Notes: generated by a model from the letters alone, not told the origin. 64,000 nucleotides of DNA from Planctomycetota bacterium (GCA_021791715.1 JAJYWB010000019.1:1-64000), one strand, 5' to 3'; shown: positions 18,695 to 28,827, counted from the first letter of the stretch. Program-made: numbers and translations.

Positions 18695-19004
18695 GGACGA
18701 CTTTCCTTTCGATATCCCTCGACGATCTTCCCGACGATCGCGAAACCGCCGATCCGAATTCCGCGGGCCGATCGCCGCGAGTTCGGCGACCTCGAACGTG
18801 ATCGCGATCCAACCCCCCGTTCCGCGAACGCCGAAACACGCGATCCGCGCGACGATCGGGCTAAACTCTATCCGATCAAGAGCGAATCGACCAGTCGCTC
18901 GTCGCGCGATCGAAACCCCGAACGCCCAAAAAACCCGAGGAGATCTCCAAACCGATCAAACCCGACTTGATAACCTTACTGGATAAACATTTTATACTTA
19001 TGTT
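18695..19004. promoter_or_regulatory. Upstream region of glnA
   Basis: This 310-nt gap without a gene presumably carries the glnA promoter. AT-rich sequence lies at 18968-19004, but no clear sigma54 or sigma70 site can be assigned by eye. Confidence 0.4.
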
Positions 19005-19418
19005 TTAACATGTGATTGAAATTGTAATCGTTCTTCGATGCGGCGCGGCGCGGTGTTCATACACGAAGATCCCCTGCCATGTCCCCAGATCGCACCTTCC
19101 CCCGTCGATTGGAATCGAGATCGACGCGCACGTGAGAATCGAACGAACGTGCGCCGGCATGTCGTCGAGCCCCTCGTCGACATGGCGAAAAAGCGGGTCG
19201 CCGTCGGGAACGAGCCGCGCGAAAAACGCGTCGAGATCGCGCCTCACGTCCGCCGCGGCGTTCTCGCAAATAATCAAAGATGCGCTCGTATGTTTAATAA
19301 AAACCGTGCACAAACCCCGCGCGACCGCCGAACTCCGAACCGTCCGATCGACCTGATCGGTGATCTCATAAGTTCCACGACCTCGCGTCGATATCTGGAT
19401 TTTTTCGGAATAATACAT
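19005..19418 (-). CDS. yjbQ: YjbQ/UPF0047 family protein
   Basis: This 137-residue protein has the YjbQ signatures FIKHTSASLIICENAA, HVDEGLDDMPAHVRS and LGTWQGIFVYEHR. Members have been reported to have weak thiamine-phosphate synthase activity, but the physiological role is not settled. It starts 12 nt after the stop of the upstream secreted hydrolase, so the two probably form an operon. Confidence 0.92.
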   Translation of the reverse strand: MYYSEKIQISTRGRGTYEITDQVDRTVRSSAVARGLCTVFIKHTSASLIICENAAADVRRDLDAFFARLVPDGDPLFRHVDEGLDDMPAHVRSILTCASISIPIDGGRCDLGTWQGIFVYEHRAAPHRRTITISITC

Positions 19419-19430
19419 CTTTTTCTCAAT

Positions 19431-20867
19431 CTACTTTGAAAATTCGGTCGAATCGAAGACCGTCCAGGGTCCCTTTTTCAGGTCGCCCAGCAAATCGCGC
19501 ATCCATTCGTACTCGGGACGCTCCTTGAGAAACTCGCAAACGTGAAAATCGGGGCCGCTCGCGTGACCAAACGCGGCCCATATCTTCATGTGCTTCGCCA
19601 TTTCTCCGTCGACGACCTTCGATTGAACCGTTCCCCCGGGAAAATACGGTCCCCAATCCCATTCGGGAACGCCCCGCGGCGAAACCTCGACGATCCCGCA
19701 CAACGTCCTCTCGTTCGCTTCATGTTTTCCTGTGATCACGTCAAAATCGTCCGATTCCATCTCTTTGGCGATCTCGACGTCGATCTTCCCGAAACGTTCC
19801 TTGATCAACTCTGCCCACCTAGCCTTCCGCGCAAGCGGAGACGATTCCTTTTTCGTCGCGTCGAACGTCGTCTCGGTACGCGTCAATTCGTCGTCGACAG
19901 GGAAATTCGAACCGAAGTACGCGCCGTCTTTTGTACGCTTAACGATATAATGTTTCAACCCGAGCTCGAAAAGCGCGATCTCCCCCGTCTTGTCATCGCC
20001 CACCAGCCAATCGTTCGCGTAGCCCCCGTTGTTGCCCGCGAGCATGATTTTCACGAATTCGTCGATCGAAGTCGCGTATTGCATCGCCTTCCGAGCCCTC
20101 GAAAACTCGGGCTTGCCCGCGGGATCCCAACCGTTGAATTGCGTGATCGTCGTCTCGGTAATCATCATCCCCGCCGAATTGATCGCGAAATCGTCGTCGC
20201 TCACGATCACCCCCGGCAACCCGTCCATCAAAATCCGATTGCCGCGCTCGGGCTTAACGTCGAAAATAATGTTCCATCGACTTCCCGTTACATAATTCGT
20301 CCAACAATTATGCCCCATCACGATCCGTCCGTCTTTGGTCGCCTTCCCCGCCGCGATAAACGCCGAACAATTCCCGGGAGCGTGCGCCGAAGGCTTTTTC
20401 CCCTCCTTCTGATCGACCCAAGGCGCATAATAATAAGGTAATTCTTCAAGCGCGTTGAGCGCGACGAGATCCCACCGATCGGCCTTCACTCCCTGGGCGT
20501 TCAATCCCGTCACAATCCCGTCGATCTCGTCCTGATATTCGCGATCGATCCCCCTCCAAAGCATCGTCTCCGACGCTTGCCGATAAAACGACCAGTCGCG
20601 CCCCGTCGTTTTCTCCTGAAACGGTTTGATCACGCGAAGCAAATCCTCGATCTCCTTCGCGAGTAAAGACCCGTGCTGAAAGCCGATCGTCGACGGCGAA
20701 CCCTCGAGATGAATAAAAATCCAACCCCCTTGTTCACGACGCTCACACGCTTTGAGACGAGCGTCGGCCCGGCCCGGAGGCTCGGCGGCTTGAACCTCGA
20801 ACCGAAGGCTCGTAGCGAAAATGAACGACAACGCGGCGGTCGTGAACGAAAGCGAGCGAAAAGTCAT
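19431..20867 (-). CDS. Secreted C45-family (phospholipase B-like) Ntn hydrolase
   Basis: This 478-residue protein has a signal peptide (to about residue 27) and an Ntn-hydrolase domain. Landmarks are GFQHGSLL near the N-terminus and the likely autoproteolytic nucleophile Cys167 in GNCSAF. The match is to the C45 acyltransferase/phospholipase B-like group, in which cleavage before the Cys activates the enzyme. The start at 20867 has GAGGGG upstream; the open frame extends 29 codons further. The substrate is unknown. Confidence 0.8.
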   Translation of the reverse strand: MTFRSLSFTTAALSFIFATSLRFEVQAAEPPGRADARLKACERREQGGWIFIHLEGSPSTIGFQHGSLLAKEIEDLLRVIKPFQEKTTGRDWSFYRQASETMLWRGIDREYQDEIDGIVTGLNAQGVKADRWDLVALNALEELPYYYAPWVDQKEGKKPSAHAPGNCSAFIAAGKATKDGRIVMGHNCWTNYVTGSRWNIIFDVKPERGNRILMDGLPGVIVSDDDFAINSAGMMITETTITQFNGWDPAGKPEFSRARKAMQYATSIDEFVKIMLAGNNGGYANDWLVGDDKTGEIALFELGLKHYIVKRTKDGAYFGSNFPVDDELTRTETTFDATKKESSPLARKARWAELIKERFGKIDVEIAKEMESDDFDVITGKHEANERTLCGIVEVSPRGVPEWDWGPYFPGGTVQSKVVDGEMAKHMKIWAAFGHASGPDFHVCEFLKERPEYEWMRDLLGDLKKGPWTVFDSTEFSK

Positions 20868-21418
20868 GTCACGCCCCTCGACGATTCTTCGAGTAAAAAG
20901 GAAAACACGCCTGATCGCGATCGGGGAAAGCGTCGCGATATCGATTGTGATCAAGATCGCCCCGCCGCGAAAGAGGCGACGTCATAAGCTTGAAGTCGCG
21001 AGTAAGGCGGGATCGTGGAACGTGGAAATCTTGTTAAGGAGAGACTCACTACGCCGAGTCCGAGTTCCTCCGATCGCGCATGGCGACTATTCATCCGAAT
21101 GGCGCCTATTCATCGTAATGTGATCGCTCATGCGAGCCGAAAAATCTGGTCGGAAGGGGGTGGATTCGCAACTTGGTCGTAACGTACCTTATACCGATCG
21201 ATTCGGTTGTTTCTTCAACCCGATCGTGTCGGACGAACAACGCGAAAAATAAGAAAAGCCGATCGATTTATGTATACGGAAGCGACGATCGCGTAACGAG
21301 ATTCCATCGCGGGTATCTGGAACAAAGGAACGATTAATGAGCGGCTAGAACAAACAAACCGAATCATAGAGCGACTCCAAATTATCATTTTTAATTCTAT
21401 ATATAGAATCGAGGAACG
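20868..21418. promoter_or_regulatory. Region upstream of the R-M genes, with operator-like palindrome
   Basis: No gene is seen. A 16-bp perfect palindrome, ATTCTATATATAGAAT, lies at 21394-21409, just before GAGGA (21411-21415) and the methyltransferase ATG (21419). A 19-bp near-exact tandem repeat lies at 21080-21117. The palindrome is well placed to act as an operator limiting methyltransferase expression. Confidence 0.6.
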
Positions 21419-22528
21419 ATGCGAAAACTAGCGAACGGCTCTCCTGAAACCGAGAAGCAATTAAAGTTCGATTACGGCATTGATGATCACTCGGACGTTC
21501 ATCTCCCTGAAATCGTCGCACTCTATCCCGAGCTTCGGTATATGGGTTCGAAGCGTCGCCTCTTGCCGTGGATTCACGGAGTGCTCCGTTCGCTCCCTTT
21601 CGAGACCGCGGCGGATCCGTTTGTCGGAAGCGGTTGTGTCGCTTACTTGCTCAAAGCGATGGGAAAGGAGGTTTTCGCCTCGGATTTCCTGAATTTCCCC
21701 GCGGTCCTCGCCGAAGCGACGATCGCCAATAGCGAGCGAGTTCTCGACGCCGATTCGGTGAACATGCTTTTATCGCCTCGTGAGAACGGTCCTCATTTCA
21801 TTGAAGAGACGTTTGAGGGAATTTTTTATACGCCGGACGACCTGAAGTTTCTCGACAGGGTTTCGGCGAATATTGAAATGTTGAATCACCCGCATCTTCG
21901 GGCGCTCGCGCGGGCCGCGCTGATTCGCTCTTGCCTGAAGAAGCAGCCTCGCGGAGTGTTCACGGTATCGGGAGATCTGTCGCATTATGACGACGGCCGA
22001 CGCGATTTGCGTCTGTCGATCGAAGAGCATTTTATCGAGCAGGTCGTCGCCTTCAATCGCGTCGTTTTCGACAACGGACGTAGCCACGTCGTCGAGCGCG
22101 GCGACGTGTTCGGCTTGAAATCGAGGCCCGTCGATCTGGTTTACCTCGACCCTCCTTACGTACCGCGATCCGACGACAACTGTTATATGAAGAGGTATCA
22201 CTTTCTCGAAGGGCTTTCCAACTATTGGCGAGGGGTGCGCATCATGGAGGATACGCGAGTGAAGAAGATTGAAAAACCTTATACCCCGTTCAGTTATCGC
22301 AAAAGCGCCATCGACGCGTTCGACCGTCTGTTCAGATTATATCGTGATAGCATTATTGTTTTATCTTACAGTTCGAATGGATACCCCGATCGGAATAGAC
22401 TTGAAGATCTTCTCGGCCGTTACAAACCGACCGTTACCGTTTTCGAGAAGCCGCATCGTTACCATTTTGGGACTCACGGAGGAGTCGAAAGAGCCTCCGT
22501 CCAAGAATACCTGATCGTGGGGCGATGA
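21419..22528 (+). CDS. Type II DNA adenine methyltransferase (Dam/D12 class)
   Basis: This 369-residue N6-adenine methyltransferase has the D12-class order: YMGSKRRLLPW near the N-terminus, the SAM motif ADPFVGSGC (65-73) and the catalytic DPPY at 244-247. The next gene starts immediately after its stop and encodes an endonuclease, so it should protect host DNA. Codon use is less GC-biased than in the neighbouring housekeeping genes, and AT-rich gaps flank the pair, suggesting transfer. Specificity cannot be read from the sequence. Confidence 0.9.
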   Translation: MRKLANGSPETEKQLKFDYGIDDHSDVHLPEIVALYPELRYMGSKRRLLPWIHGVLRSLPFETAADPFVGSGCVAYLLKAMGKEVFASDFLNFPAVLAEATIANSERVLDADSVNMLLSPRENGPHFIEETFEGIFYTPDDLKFLDRVSANIEMLNHPHLRALARAALIRSCLKKQPRGVFTVSGDLSHYDDGRRDLRLSIEEHFIEQVVAFNRVVFDNGRSHVVERGDVFGLKSRPVDLVYLDPPYVPRSDDNCYMKRYHFLEGLSNYWRGVRIMEDTRVKKIEKPYTPFSYRKSAIDAFDRLFRLYRDSIIVLSYSSNGYPDRNRLEDLLGRYKPTVTVFEKPHRYHFGTHGGVERASVQEYLIVGR

Positions 22529-23362
22529 ATGGAAATCATCTCGCAAGAACTCGACGATATCCTCGAAGGTCTCCAGGAGCTGACGGTTGATTGGCGCGAT
22601 GAAACGGCGAATCGAGTCGTCGAGAAACTGAGAAATCTGATTGTTAAGAAGAAATACTCAATCGATGATGTTAAATCGATTCTCGACCACGATTTCGATG
22701 AGGGTTTGCTGATTTGTCGCTTATTCCTCGCTTTATCGAAAGATAAGTTCGAATTGGAATTCAGAGCGATACGCGGATCTAAAGGAATTGGAGTCGCTTC
22801 ATATCGCGCCCACCCCGAAGAATTCCTCTTCGATTTGAAATCGATAGGACTGTTGGAAGCCATGGCTTTGGAGGCAAACAGGGAAACTCACTGGAGCGAT
22901 ATTCTTATCGAGCGATTGAGAAGCGGGCGAGGCAGTGCTGTCGCAGGTCAGAAACGAGGTCGCGGTGTAGAGGATTTTGTGGAATCTATCGTATCAAAGG
23001 TATTCTTAGATGATTTTGAAACACGACAGACGTTCACAGGACCGCGAGGTAAGGCGAAATGCGATTTCGCGATTCCCAATAAGAAAACCGCACGGATCCT
23101 GATCGAAGCGAAGGGATATGGAGCGACAGGTTCAAAGATGACCGATGTTCTTGGCGACATCGAAAAAATCATCGCCGCGAAGCGATCCGACACGGCATTA
23201 CTGTTCTTTACAGACGGCTTATCTTGGAAACAAAGAAAGAGCGATCTTCGGAAGATTATTGCATATCAGAATAACGGTGATATTACACGGATTTACACAT
23301 ACTCGATGGCGGAACAGTTTGAAGCCGATCTTCGTAGATTAAAGATTGAGTTCAATCTATAA
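22529..23362 (+). CDS. Type II restriction endonuclease, PD-(D/E)xK type
   Basis: This 277-residue protein has its ATG abutting the methyltransferase stop. Its C-terminal half shows a PD-(D/E)xK nuclease pattern: Asp179 in KCDFAIP, then Glu193-x-Lys195 in LIEAKGYG. The N-terminal 120 residues are helical and probably give specificity. The position and the nuclease core make it the cognate restriction enzyme. I cannot assign a REBASE family. Confidence 0.82.
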   Translation: MEIISQELDDILEGLQELTVDWRDETANRVVEKLRNLIVKKKYSIDDVKSILDHDFDEGLLICRLFLALSKDKFELEFRAIRGSKGIGVASYRAHPEEFLFDLKSIGLLEAMALEANRETHWSDILIERLRSGRGSAVAGQKRGRGVEDFVESIVSKVFLDDFETRQTFTGPRGKAKCDFAIPNKKTARILIEAKGYGATGSKMTDVLGDIEKIIAAKRSDTALLFFTDGLSWKQRKSDLRKIIAYQNNGDITRIYTYSMAEQFEADLRRLKIEFNL

Positions 23363-24159
23363 TATTATCGGTTATTAGATCGGAAACTAACGCCATATCT
23401 TACATTGAGTAAGATTCTATCCGATAAAAAATCCGCAAATTCATCGGGAGTTTGTGATCTACCATCTATCGATGCTCACCCTAAGACGCATACCGTTGAT
23501 CGCATTGCGGACAGACCCCGGTCACGATTCGTCGGTCTTCGATACGACGATCGCGCTTGGTGGAATGCGATCATCGAGCGCGAAAGACGACGTCTCGCGA
23601 AGGAACGATCGAGCTTTTCGATGTTTTCCAGCCGAAATACTCGACCTATCTCCTGATCCGCCCTGATTTATCAATAATGTTTATGATTATATATTAAATT
23701 TGGGAGGGCGAACCTCCCGGTGAGCCGCTTTAGACCAAGCCCCCGGCGGAAGTTATTTTTTTAGTAATTATATGATAATACAATAATCTTTTTAACAATA
23801 AGGTTCGCGCTCCCGGATTATGATCCCCGGCACGATTTTGTCGCCCCCTCCGCGGATCGTCGCCGACTCTTCGCTATACTCGATACCGGCGATTCCCGAC
23901 TAGCGATGTTCCACATCCATTTGTTAAAATAAATTACTTAAATAATTAAAAATAATATATCATAATACTTTATGATTAATAGAATTAAACCAATGTTCTG
24001 ACGAGCCGTCATAAATCCGGGCGCGGGCCGTCGTCGCGTCGACGCACCGACTCGTTCAAAAACCGACGCGTTCCATCGGTTTTATCGAGCGGATCGAATC
24101 ATACCTCATAATAATATTCTATTCTTAATTTTTATTAATATTATTATAATTAACTATAT
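23363..24159. other. AT-rich convergent gap
   Basis: This stretch lies between the restriction gene and the dab regulator, with long A/T runs at 23672-23700, 23755-23800 and 23925-24000. Open frames (e.g. 23405-23656) have no ribosome site and no family. It holds one hairpin repeat at 23702. Confidence 0.5.
23702..23726 (+). repeat. 25-bp hairpin repeat, single copy
   Basis: This is an exact copy of the GGGAGGGCGAACCTCCC hairpin with its GGTGAGCC tail, in plus orientation, 340 nt downstream of the plus-strand restriction gene. It belongs to the family of the arrays at 34900-36165. Confidence 0.9.
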
Positions 24160-24552
24160 TTATGAACCAAGAATCAGCGCCAGCAGGTGCGCGACGTTTC
24201 GATGCGCCTCGACGGGATGCCGGAGCGGAAGTTCGGGGTGAAGGCGATATCGGCTGCGACGCCCGAGGCGCTCGATCTCGATATATCGGCCGTCCTTGAG
24301 ATCGGTCACGATCCGCTGGACGGCTCGTTCGGTGATGCCGACTCGTTCGGCGATCTCGCGAAGCTTAACCTCGGGATCGCCGGCCAGAACGAGCAAAACG
24401 TGGGCGTGATTACTCAAAAACGTCCACGACGGTTTTCGCTCATCGGATTCGATCGGTTCGGCCGATATCCGATCGGCGCGTTCGCCTTTCGCCTCGGGAT
24501 CGGATCGCTCGAGGTTCGCCTTCGTCGACTTCGTATCAACGTGTCGAGGCAT
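24160..24552 (-). CDS. Winged-helix transcriptional regulator linked to dabAB
   Basis: This 130-residue protein has an Arg/Lys/Glu-rich N-terminus (about 40 residues) and a MarR/ArsR-like winged helix: LSNHAHVLLVLAGDPEVKLREIAERVG, then ITERAVQRIVTDLKDGRYIEIERLGRRSRYRL as recognition helix and wing. Its ATG abuts the dabA stop, making it the third gene of the operon and a candidate regulator of inorganic-carbon uptake. No sensor domain is visible. Confidence 0.8.
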   Translation of the reverse strand: MPRHVDTKSTKANLERSDPEAKGERADRISAEPIESDERKPSWTFLSNHAHVLLVLAGDPEVKLREIAERVGITERAVQRIVTDLKDGRYIEIERLGRRSRYRLHPELPLRHPVEAHRNVAHLLALILGS

Positions 24553-26973
24553 CTACATCATCTCCCAGCCGCTCCCCGGTACCCGAAGAGCCGTCTCCGG
24601 TCGGTCGGGATCGAGTGCGAATATGCGAATCCAACCGTTTTCAACCAGTTGTGAAACTCCGGGCGCCGACCGCACGACTCGCTCGATTTTCTCTCGACTC
24701 GCTTCGACGACGACCTGGAGCCTCAGCGGCTCGTGAAACCAGCGGCCGTCGACGTCGCGGACCGACTGCAAGGCGAGCCCGGTTCGAAGATCTCCGCCGT
24801 TTCCCAGAACCACCCCCAAAGATCCGACACGGTTGTGGATCGCTTTATCACCCGCGCCGAAAGTCGAATTGTCGACCGTCGACGCAAAGTACTGAAGATT
24901 AATCCAAGACGCAACGACCACGGGCGCCGAGAGTATCATCGCCAAAACCGAATCGTCGTGATCGATCGACGAGTCGTACTCATGAAGAAACACTCGCCCT
25001 TTGAGATCGGCGCCCCTCGTGCGCGACCGACGAGCCGCGATGAACGCCGCGTTTCGCGAAAGCCCCCATTCGGGACGAACCTCGGACCAGTCGTTCGCTC
25101 GGCGACGCAAGATCCTCTTTAGCACGCCCGCGGGAGCGTGATCGAGCCCGAGCGATCGAGCGCGCTCGACCCGCACGTGCGCCGACGCGTCTTCCAGCCT
25201 GGAGATCAGTCGATCGAGTTCGTCGCGACGTTCGGGAGGAACGAGATTTCGATCGAGCGGACGAACGTCGTCGGTCGAAGTGTCGTGAACCGCCGGAACG
25301 AAAAGGACGTCGTCGGGGACTTTGAAACCGCGACCCGAAAGCCCCGAGCGAACTTCCGGATCGTTCAGAATCGCCGCGGCGACGCGAGCGTTGATCCCCC
25401 CCCCGTAACCTCCGCACGCTCCGCAGTGAAGACCCGACGCGTGCGGGTTGTTCGTACTGTTCCCAACATGTCCACATAACAGCACAATCCGAGCGAAACG
25501 TTCGCCGAAACCGATGTTCTTAAGAATCGACGCCGCGAGATCGAGCCGAGCCTCGCGAGGAATTCCTCGACCCTGATCGTCGGACGCCAAATCGATCGGT
25601 TCGGTCTCCTCGGCGCGATCCTCGCCGAACCCGACCGCGGCCGTGTCTTTCATAATCCGCAGGCCGTAAAGAATTCCAAGAATCTCGACGAAAGAAAATA
25701 ACGACGCCGGAGCGCTCTGGATATGATTAATAATCGATTCCAAGGCTTTCCAAGGCGTATTCGCCGAGCGTTCGAGAGAGAAGCTCGGTTTGATCAAAAC
25801 GGGACAGCGAGACGTCGCGTCCGATTCGGTCTTTATACCGAGGGGGACGCCGAAAAATCCGGCGAATCCAAGAGTTTCCACGTCTTCATTGCGGATTTCG
25901 AGCGCTCGACGCAACGGTTCGGAGCGGACGTCGATGCAAAAAACCGCCTGTACCTCGGGCCTTTCACGCCGAGCCTCCGCGACGGGGGGGCGGAACTCGC
26001 CGATCAATCGCCGCATAAAACCGTCTTCAAGAGCGTTTTGAAAAACGAACCGCGTCGATTCGTCTTCAACCACTCGCTCTCCCGCGCCGCGATCGTCGTC
26101 GCGATCCGCGCCCAAGACGCCGCGCGCGAGGGAGCTCCGCTTCAAGGCGATCGCCTCGCCGTTCGACCGCGTCGCGAGATCCTTCACGGCGAAGTCCATG
26201 CATAATCGGATCGCGAGCAGATCCAAAACCTCGCCGGGATCGCGCGGGTCGTTCTCCCAGGCGATTCGACGAAAATAAGAAGCCCAGCCGTAAACTCCGC
26301 CGATCAAGCGATATAAATAAGCGTCGAGATTCGGATCGCGCGAACCGAGCGGTCTGAGCGTGGAATCGATCGCGAGCTCGGGACTCTCGGGAAGGCTCTC
26401 GACGATCGATCGGAATCCGCGCAAACCCGAGATTTCGAGCGATCGATCGATCGTCGCCGATTCACGCCACGATGTGAACAAGCGAGTACCGCCGTTGAAT
26501 CTCCAATATCGGCCCCCTTTGGACGCGTGAACCGAACACCATCGCGACGCCGATCGGATCAGCGTATCGTTCCAGTTTGTATCATGTTTCAGGTCGAACT
26601 CCTCGGCGAAGGTGAGACGCGATTTTTTCTCGCGGACGGGCGCGGGAGATTCCCCTTTGAGGATCCTCTCGAGCTCGAGCGCGTCGCGCCCTGCTCGACG
26701 AGCCGCCGACTCGAGTTCGGCGGCGCCGAACGCCCCCTCGGCCATCCGCTCGCGATAATAAGAAATCCGCGGCGGCAGGTCGGCGTCGAGCCCGTCGGCG
26801 ACGATCCGTGCCGCCGAGTCGATCGGCCGCGCCGCGAAACCCATAAAAGGATTCACAGCCACGTAATTCCGCAAATCCCACACGGGGGGAACGCGTAAAC
26901 ATACGCGTACAACCTCTTGCCGCCACGATTCGACCGTCGACGCGTGATGCGAGGGATTTTTTGTTTTAAGCAT
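24553..26973 (-). CDS. dabA: Inorganic carbon pump subunit DabA (UPF0753/DUF2309)
   Basis: This 806-residue protein is the carbonic-anhydrase-like partner of a proton-driven CO2/bicarbonate accumulation complex at the membrane. The beta-CA-like zinc site is intact: Cys346 and Asp348 in CIDVRSEP, His502 in GHVGNST and Cys517 in LHCGACGG. These spacings (2 and 15) match those known for the Halothiobacillus protein. Its start overlaps dabB by 8 nt. Confidence 0.93.
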   Translation of the reverse strand: MLKTKNPSHHASTVESWRQEVVRVCLRVPPVWDLRNYVAVNPFMGFAARPIDSAARIVADGLDADLPPRISYYRERMAEGAFGAAELESAARRAGRDALELERILKGESPAPVREKKSRLTFAEEFDLKHDTNWNDTLIRSASRWCSVHASKGGRYWRFNGGTRLFTSWRESATIDRSLEISGLRGFRSIVESLPESPELAIDSTLRPLGSRDPNLDAYLYRLIGGVYGWASYFRRIAWENDPRDPGEVLDLLAIRLCMDFAVKDLATRSNGEAIALKRSSLARGVLGADRDDDRGAGERVVEDESTRFVFQNALEDGFMRRLIGEFRPPVAEARRERPEVQAVFCIDVRSEPLRRALEIRNEDVETLGFAGFFGVPLGIKTESDATSRCPVLIKPSFSLERSANTPWKALESIINHIQSAPASLFSFVEILGILYGLRIMKDTAAVGFGEDRAEETEPIDLASDDQGRGIPREARLDLAASILKNIGFGERFARIVLLCGHVGNSTNNPHASGLHCGACGGYGGGINARVAAAILNDPEVRSGLSGRGFKVPDDVLFVPAVHDTSTDDVRPLDRNLVPPERRDELDRLISRLEDASAHVRVERARSLGLDHAPAGVLKRILRRRANDWSEVRPEWGLSRNAAFIAARRSRTRGADLKGRVFLHEYDSSIDHDDSVLAMILSAPVVVASWINLQYFASTVDNSTFGAGDKAIHNRVGSLGVVLGNGGDLRTGLALQSVRDVDGRWFHEPLRLQVVVEASREKIERVVRSAPGVSQLVENGWIRIFALDPDRPETALRVPGSGWEMM

Positions 26974-28498
26974 GACGATTCCCCGATTTATCCAGGATCC
27001 GGGCGGGCCAAATCGAATCGACGATCCGGTCGGCGTAAGCGCCTAGGTAAAATCCATTCAGTGCGTGAACATACAAGGCACGCCCGATAACGAATCGATC
27101 GATCACGGGGGTGAGCGCGTAAAAGATCGAAAGCGCCGCGACGGCGAGCGGGGGCAAGATCGCCGCGATCCGCGACGCGAGCGAGCTTGGAATCGAACCC
27201 GCGTTCGATTGGAAAACAGGCTCAAGAAAGTTTGTGGCGATACGATTGATCGTTAACGCCAAGATCGCGAGCGCGAAGTCGGCGCCGATCGCGGCGGCGA
27301 TTCGAACGATCGGGATCCGCCGGGTTCGCTCGCGATCTCTGAAAATCGCGACCCAGATTTGTCCCGCGGAGAGCGCGATGATCGCCAGGAGCGAGATTTC
27401 TCCCGGCGAATCGACCGCGAATCGGCCCGTCGTCCACGCCGCGAAAGCGAGCGCGGGTACCGCGGATAACGTTCCGATCGCGAGGAGGACGAGCGTCCGA
27501 GCGGGATCGGCCGAGGTTTTGGTTTTCGGCGTCGACCGCGGTTCTCCCGAACTCAGGAAGCTCCACGCCTTGTAACAGCCGTGCCCGATCATATGAATCG
27601 TCGCCGCCGGAAAAGCTCCCAAACCGCATTGAACCATCATGAATCCCATTTGAGAAACGGTCGACCACGCGAGCGTTCTTTTAACCTTCGACTGGGCCCA
27701 CATCGCGATCATCCCGATGACAAATGTGACGGTTCCGATGAACGCGAGCAGGAGTAAAACCGAAGGAATTCGCACGATCAGCGGAGCGAATCGAAGGAGG
27801 AGCGCGCCACCCGCGTTGATCACTCCCGCGTGCATCAACGCCGAGACGGGGGTCGGCGCCTCCATCGTTTCGGGGAGCCACGTGTGAAATGGAAACTGGG
27901 CCGATTTGGTCAACGCGGCGATCGCGATCAAAAGGCCGATCCACGTCGCCGACGACGACGTTTCAGGATGCGCGACGACTGCGGCGAGAAAATCGTTGAC
28001 GTCGAACGTCCCCCAATCGCGCCCTATGAGAACGAAGGCCGATAAGAGCGCCAGGTCGCCGAGCCTGCTGATCAAAAACTTCTTCCGAGCCGGCCGAATC
28101 GCCTCGGGACGATCCTCGTAGATCGTCAGCAACGCGTGCAGCCCCAAACTCGTCGACGACCAAGCCGCGAAAATCAGCGCCAAATTTGATGAACACATCA
28201 ACAAATAGGCCGATCCGATCGTGAACGCCAAAAGCCGAAGGAAGCGAGTTCGTCGCGGGTTTCCTTGGAGTTGGGTCGAGGCGAAAAGAAAAACAGCGGT
28301 TCCAAGCCCCGCGACGAGGAGCGACGACAACGCGCTGAGCCGATCGATCGTCAACCCGGCGAACCGATCGGGTCGAGTCGAAATCATATGCCGAATGAGC
28401 GCCGACGCGGAAAACGCAGTCGCCGCGAACAATCCGATCGTGATCGCCGCGGCTTCCCGGCGATCCCATACGGCGTCGCTCTTGATCAATCGCTCCAT
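26966..28498 (-). CDS. dabB: Inorganic carbon pump subunit DabB (NuoL-like)
   Basis: This 510-residue polytopic protein belongs to the proton-conducting antiporter family of complex I NuoL. The core block FPFHTWLPETMEAPTPVSALMHAG carries the conserved Lys/His/Glu proton-path residues, and WSTVSQMGFMMVQCG follows. With DabA it forms the energised CO2 trap. The ATG at 28498 has GGGGG upstream; a TTG five codons earlier is possible. It is the first gene of dabB-dabA-regulator. Confidence 0.92.
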   Translation of the reverse strand: MERLIKSDAVWDRREAAAITIGLFAATAFSASALIRHMISTRPDRFAGLTIDRLSALSSLLVAGLGTAVFLFASTQLQGNPRRTRFLRLLAFTIGSAYLLMCSSNLALIFAAWSSTSLGLHALLTIYEDRPEAIRPARKKFLISRLGDLALLSAFVLIGRDWGTFDVNDFLAAVVAHPETSSSATWIGLLIAIAALTKSAQFPFHTWLPETMEAPTPVSALMHAGVINAGGALLLRFAPLIVRIPSVLLLLAFIGTVTFVIGMIAMWAQSKVKRTLAWSTVSQMGFMMVQCGLGAFPAATIHMIGHGCYKAWSFLSSGEPRSTPKTKTSADPARTLVLLAIGTLSAVPALAFAAWTTGRFAVDSPGEISLLAIIALSAGQIWVAIFRDRERTRRIPIVRIAAAIGADFALAILALTINRIATNFLEPVFQSNAGSIPSSLASRIAAILPPLAVAALSIFYALTPVIDRFVIGRALYVHALNGFYLGAYADRIVDSIWPARILDKSGNRHA

Positions 28499-28827
28499 TC
28501 CAATCCCCCGCAAAGTGATTCACGAAATTTATGTCGTGTATATTGTGTCGCGTATTTTGGTTCCGTCAAGCGGCGTTTTAAAATCGATGGCGAGCGATCG
28601 ACTGAACTCCTTTTGAGTGAATAGGTTAGGCGTCGTCTGCGTTTTGAGATCGCCCGCGTCCGATCTTCGAAGCTCGATTGCAAACGGCGCGGGATCGACC
28701 GGCGAACGCGCGAGCCGCTCGCGATCGATGCGGTCTCTTTCAGTAGGAACACGATTGTTTGGAGACATCCAACACAAGGCGCGTCTTGTCTATTACTATG
28801 AAATTTTAATTATCTCTGTATTTACTT

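Noticed and set aside
22529..23362. Assigning DpnII/GATC specificity to the restriction enzyme
   Set aside because: The methyltransferase is Dam-like in class only. The nuclease does not match the DpnII C-terminal sequence I recall, and GATC is very common in this DNA.
23405..23656. Possible small gene after the restriction enzyme
   Set aside because: No ribosome site, no recognisable sequence pattern, and it lies in a degenerating AT-rich gap.
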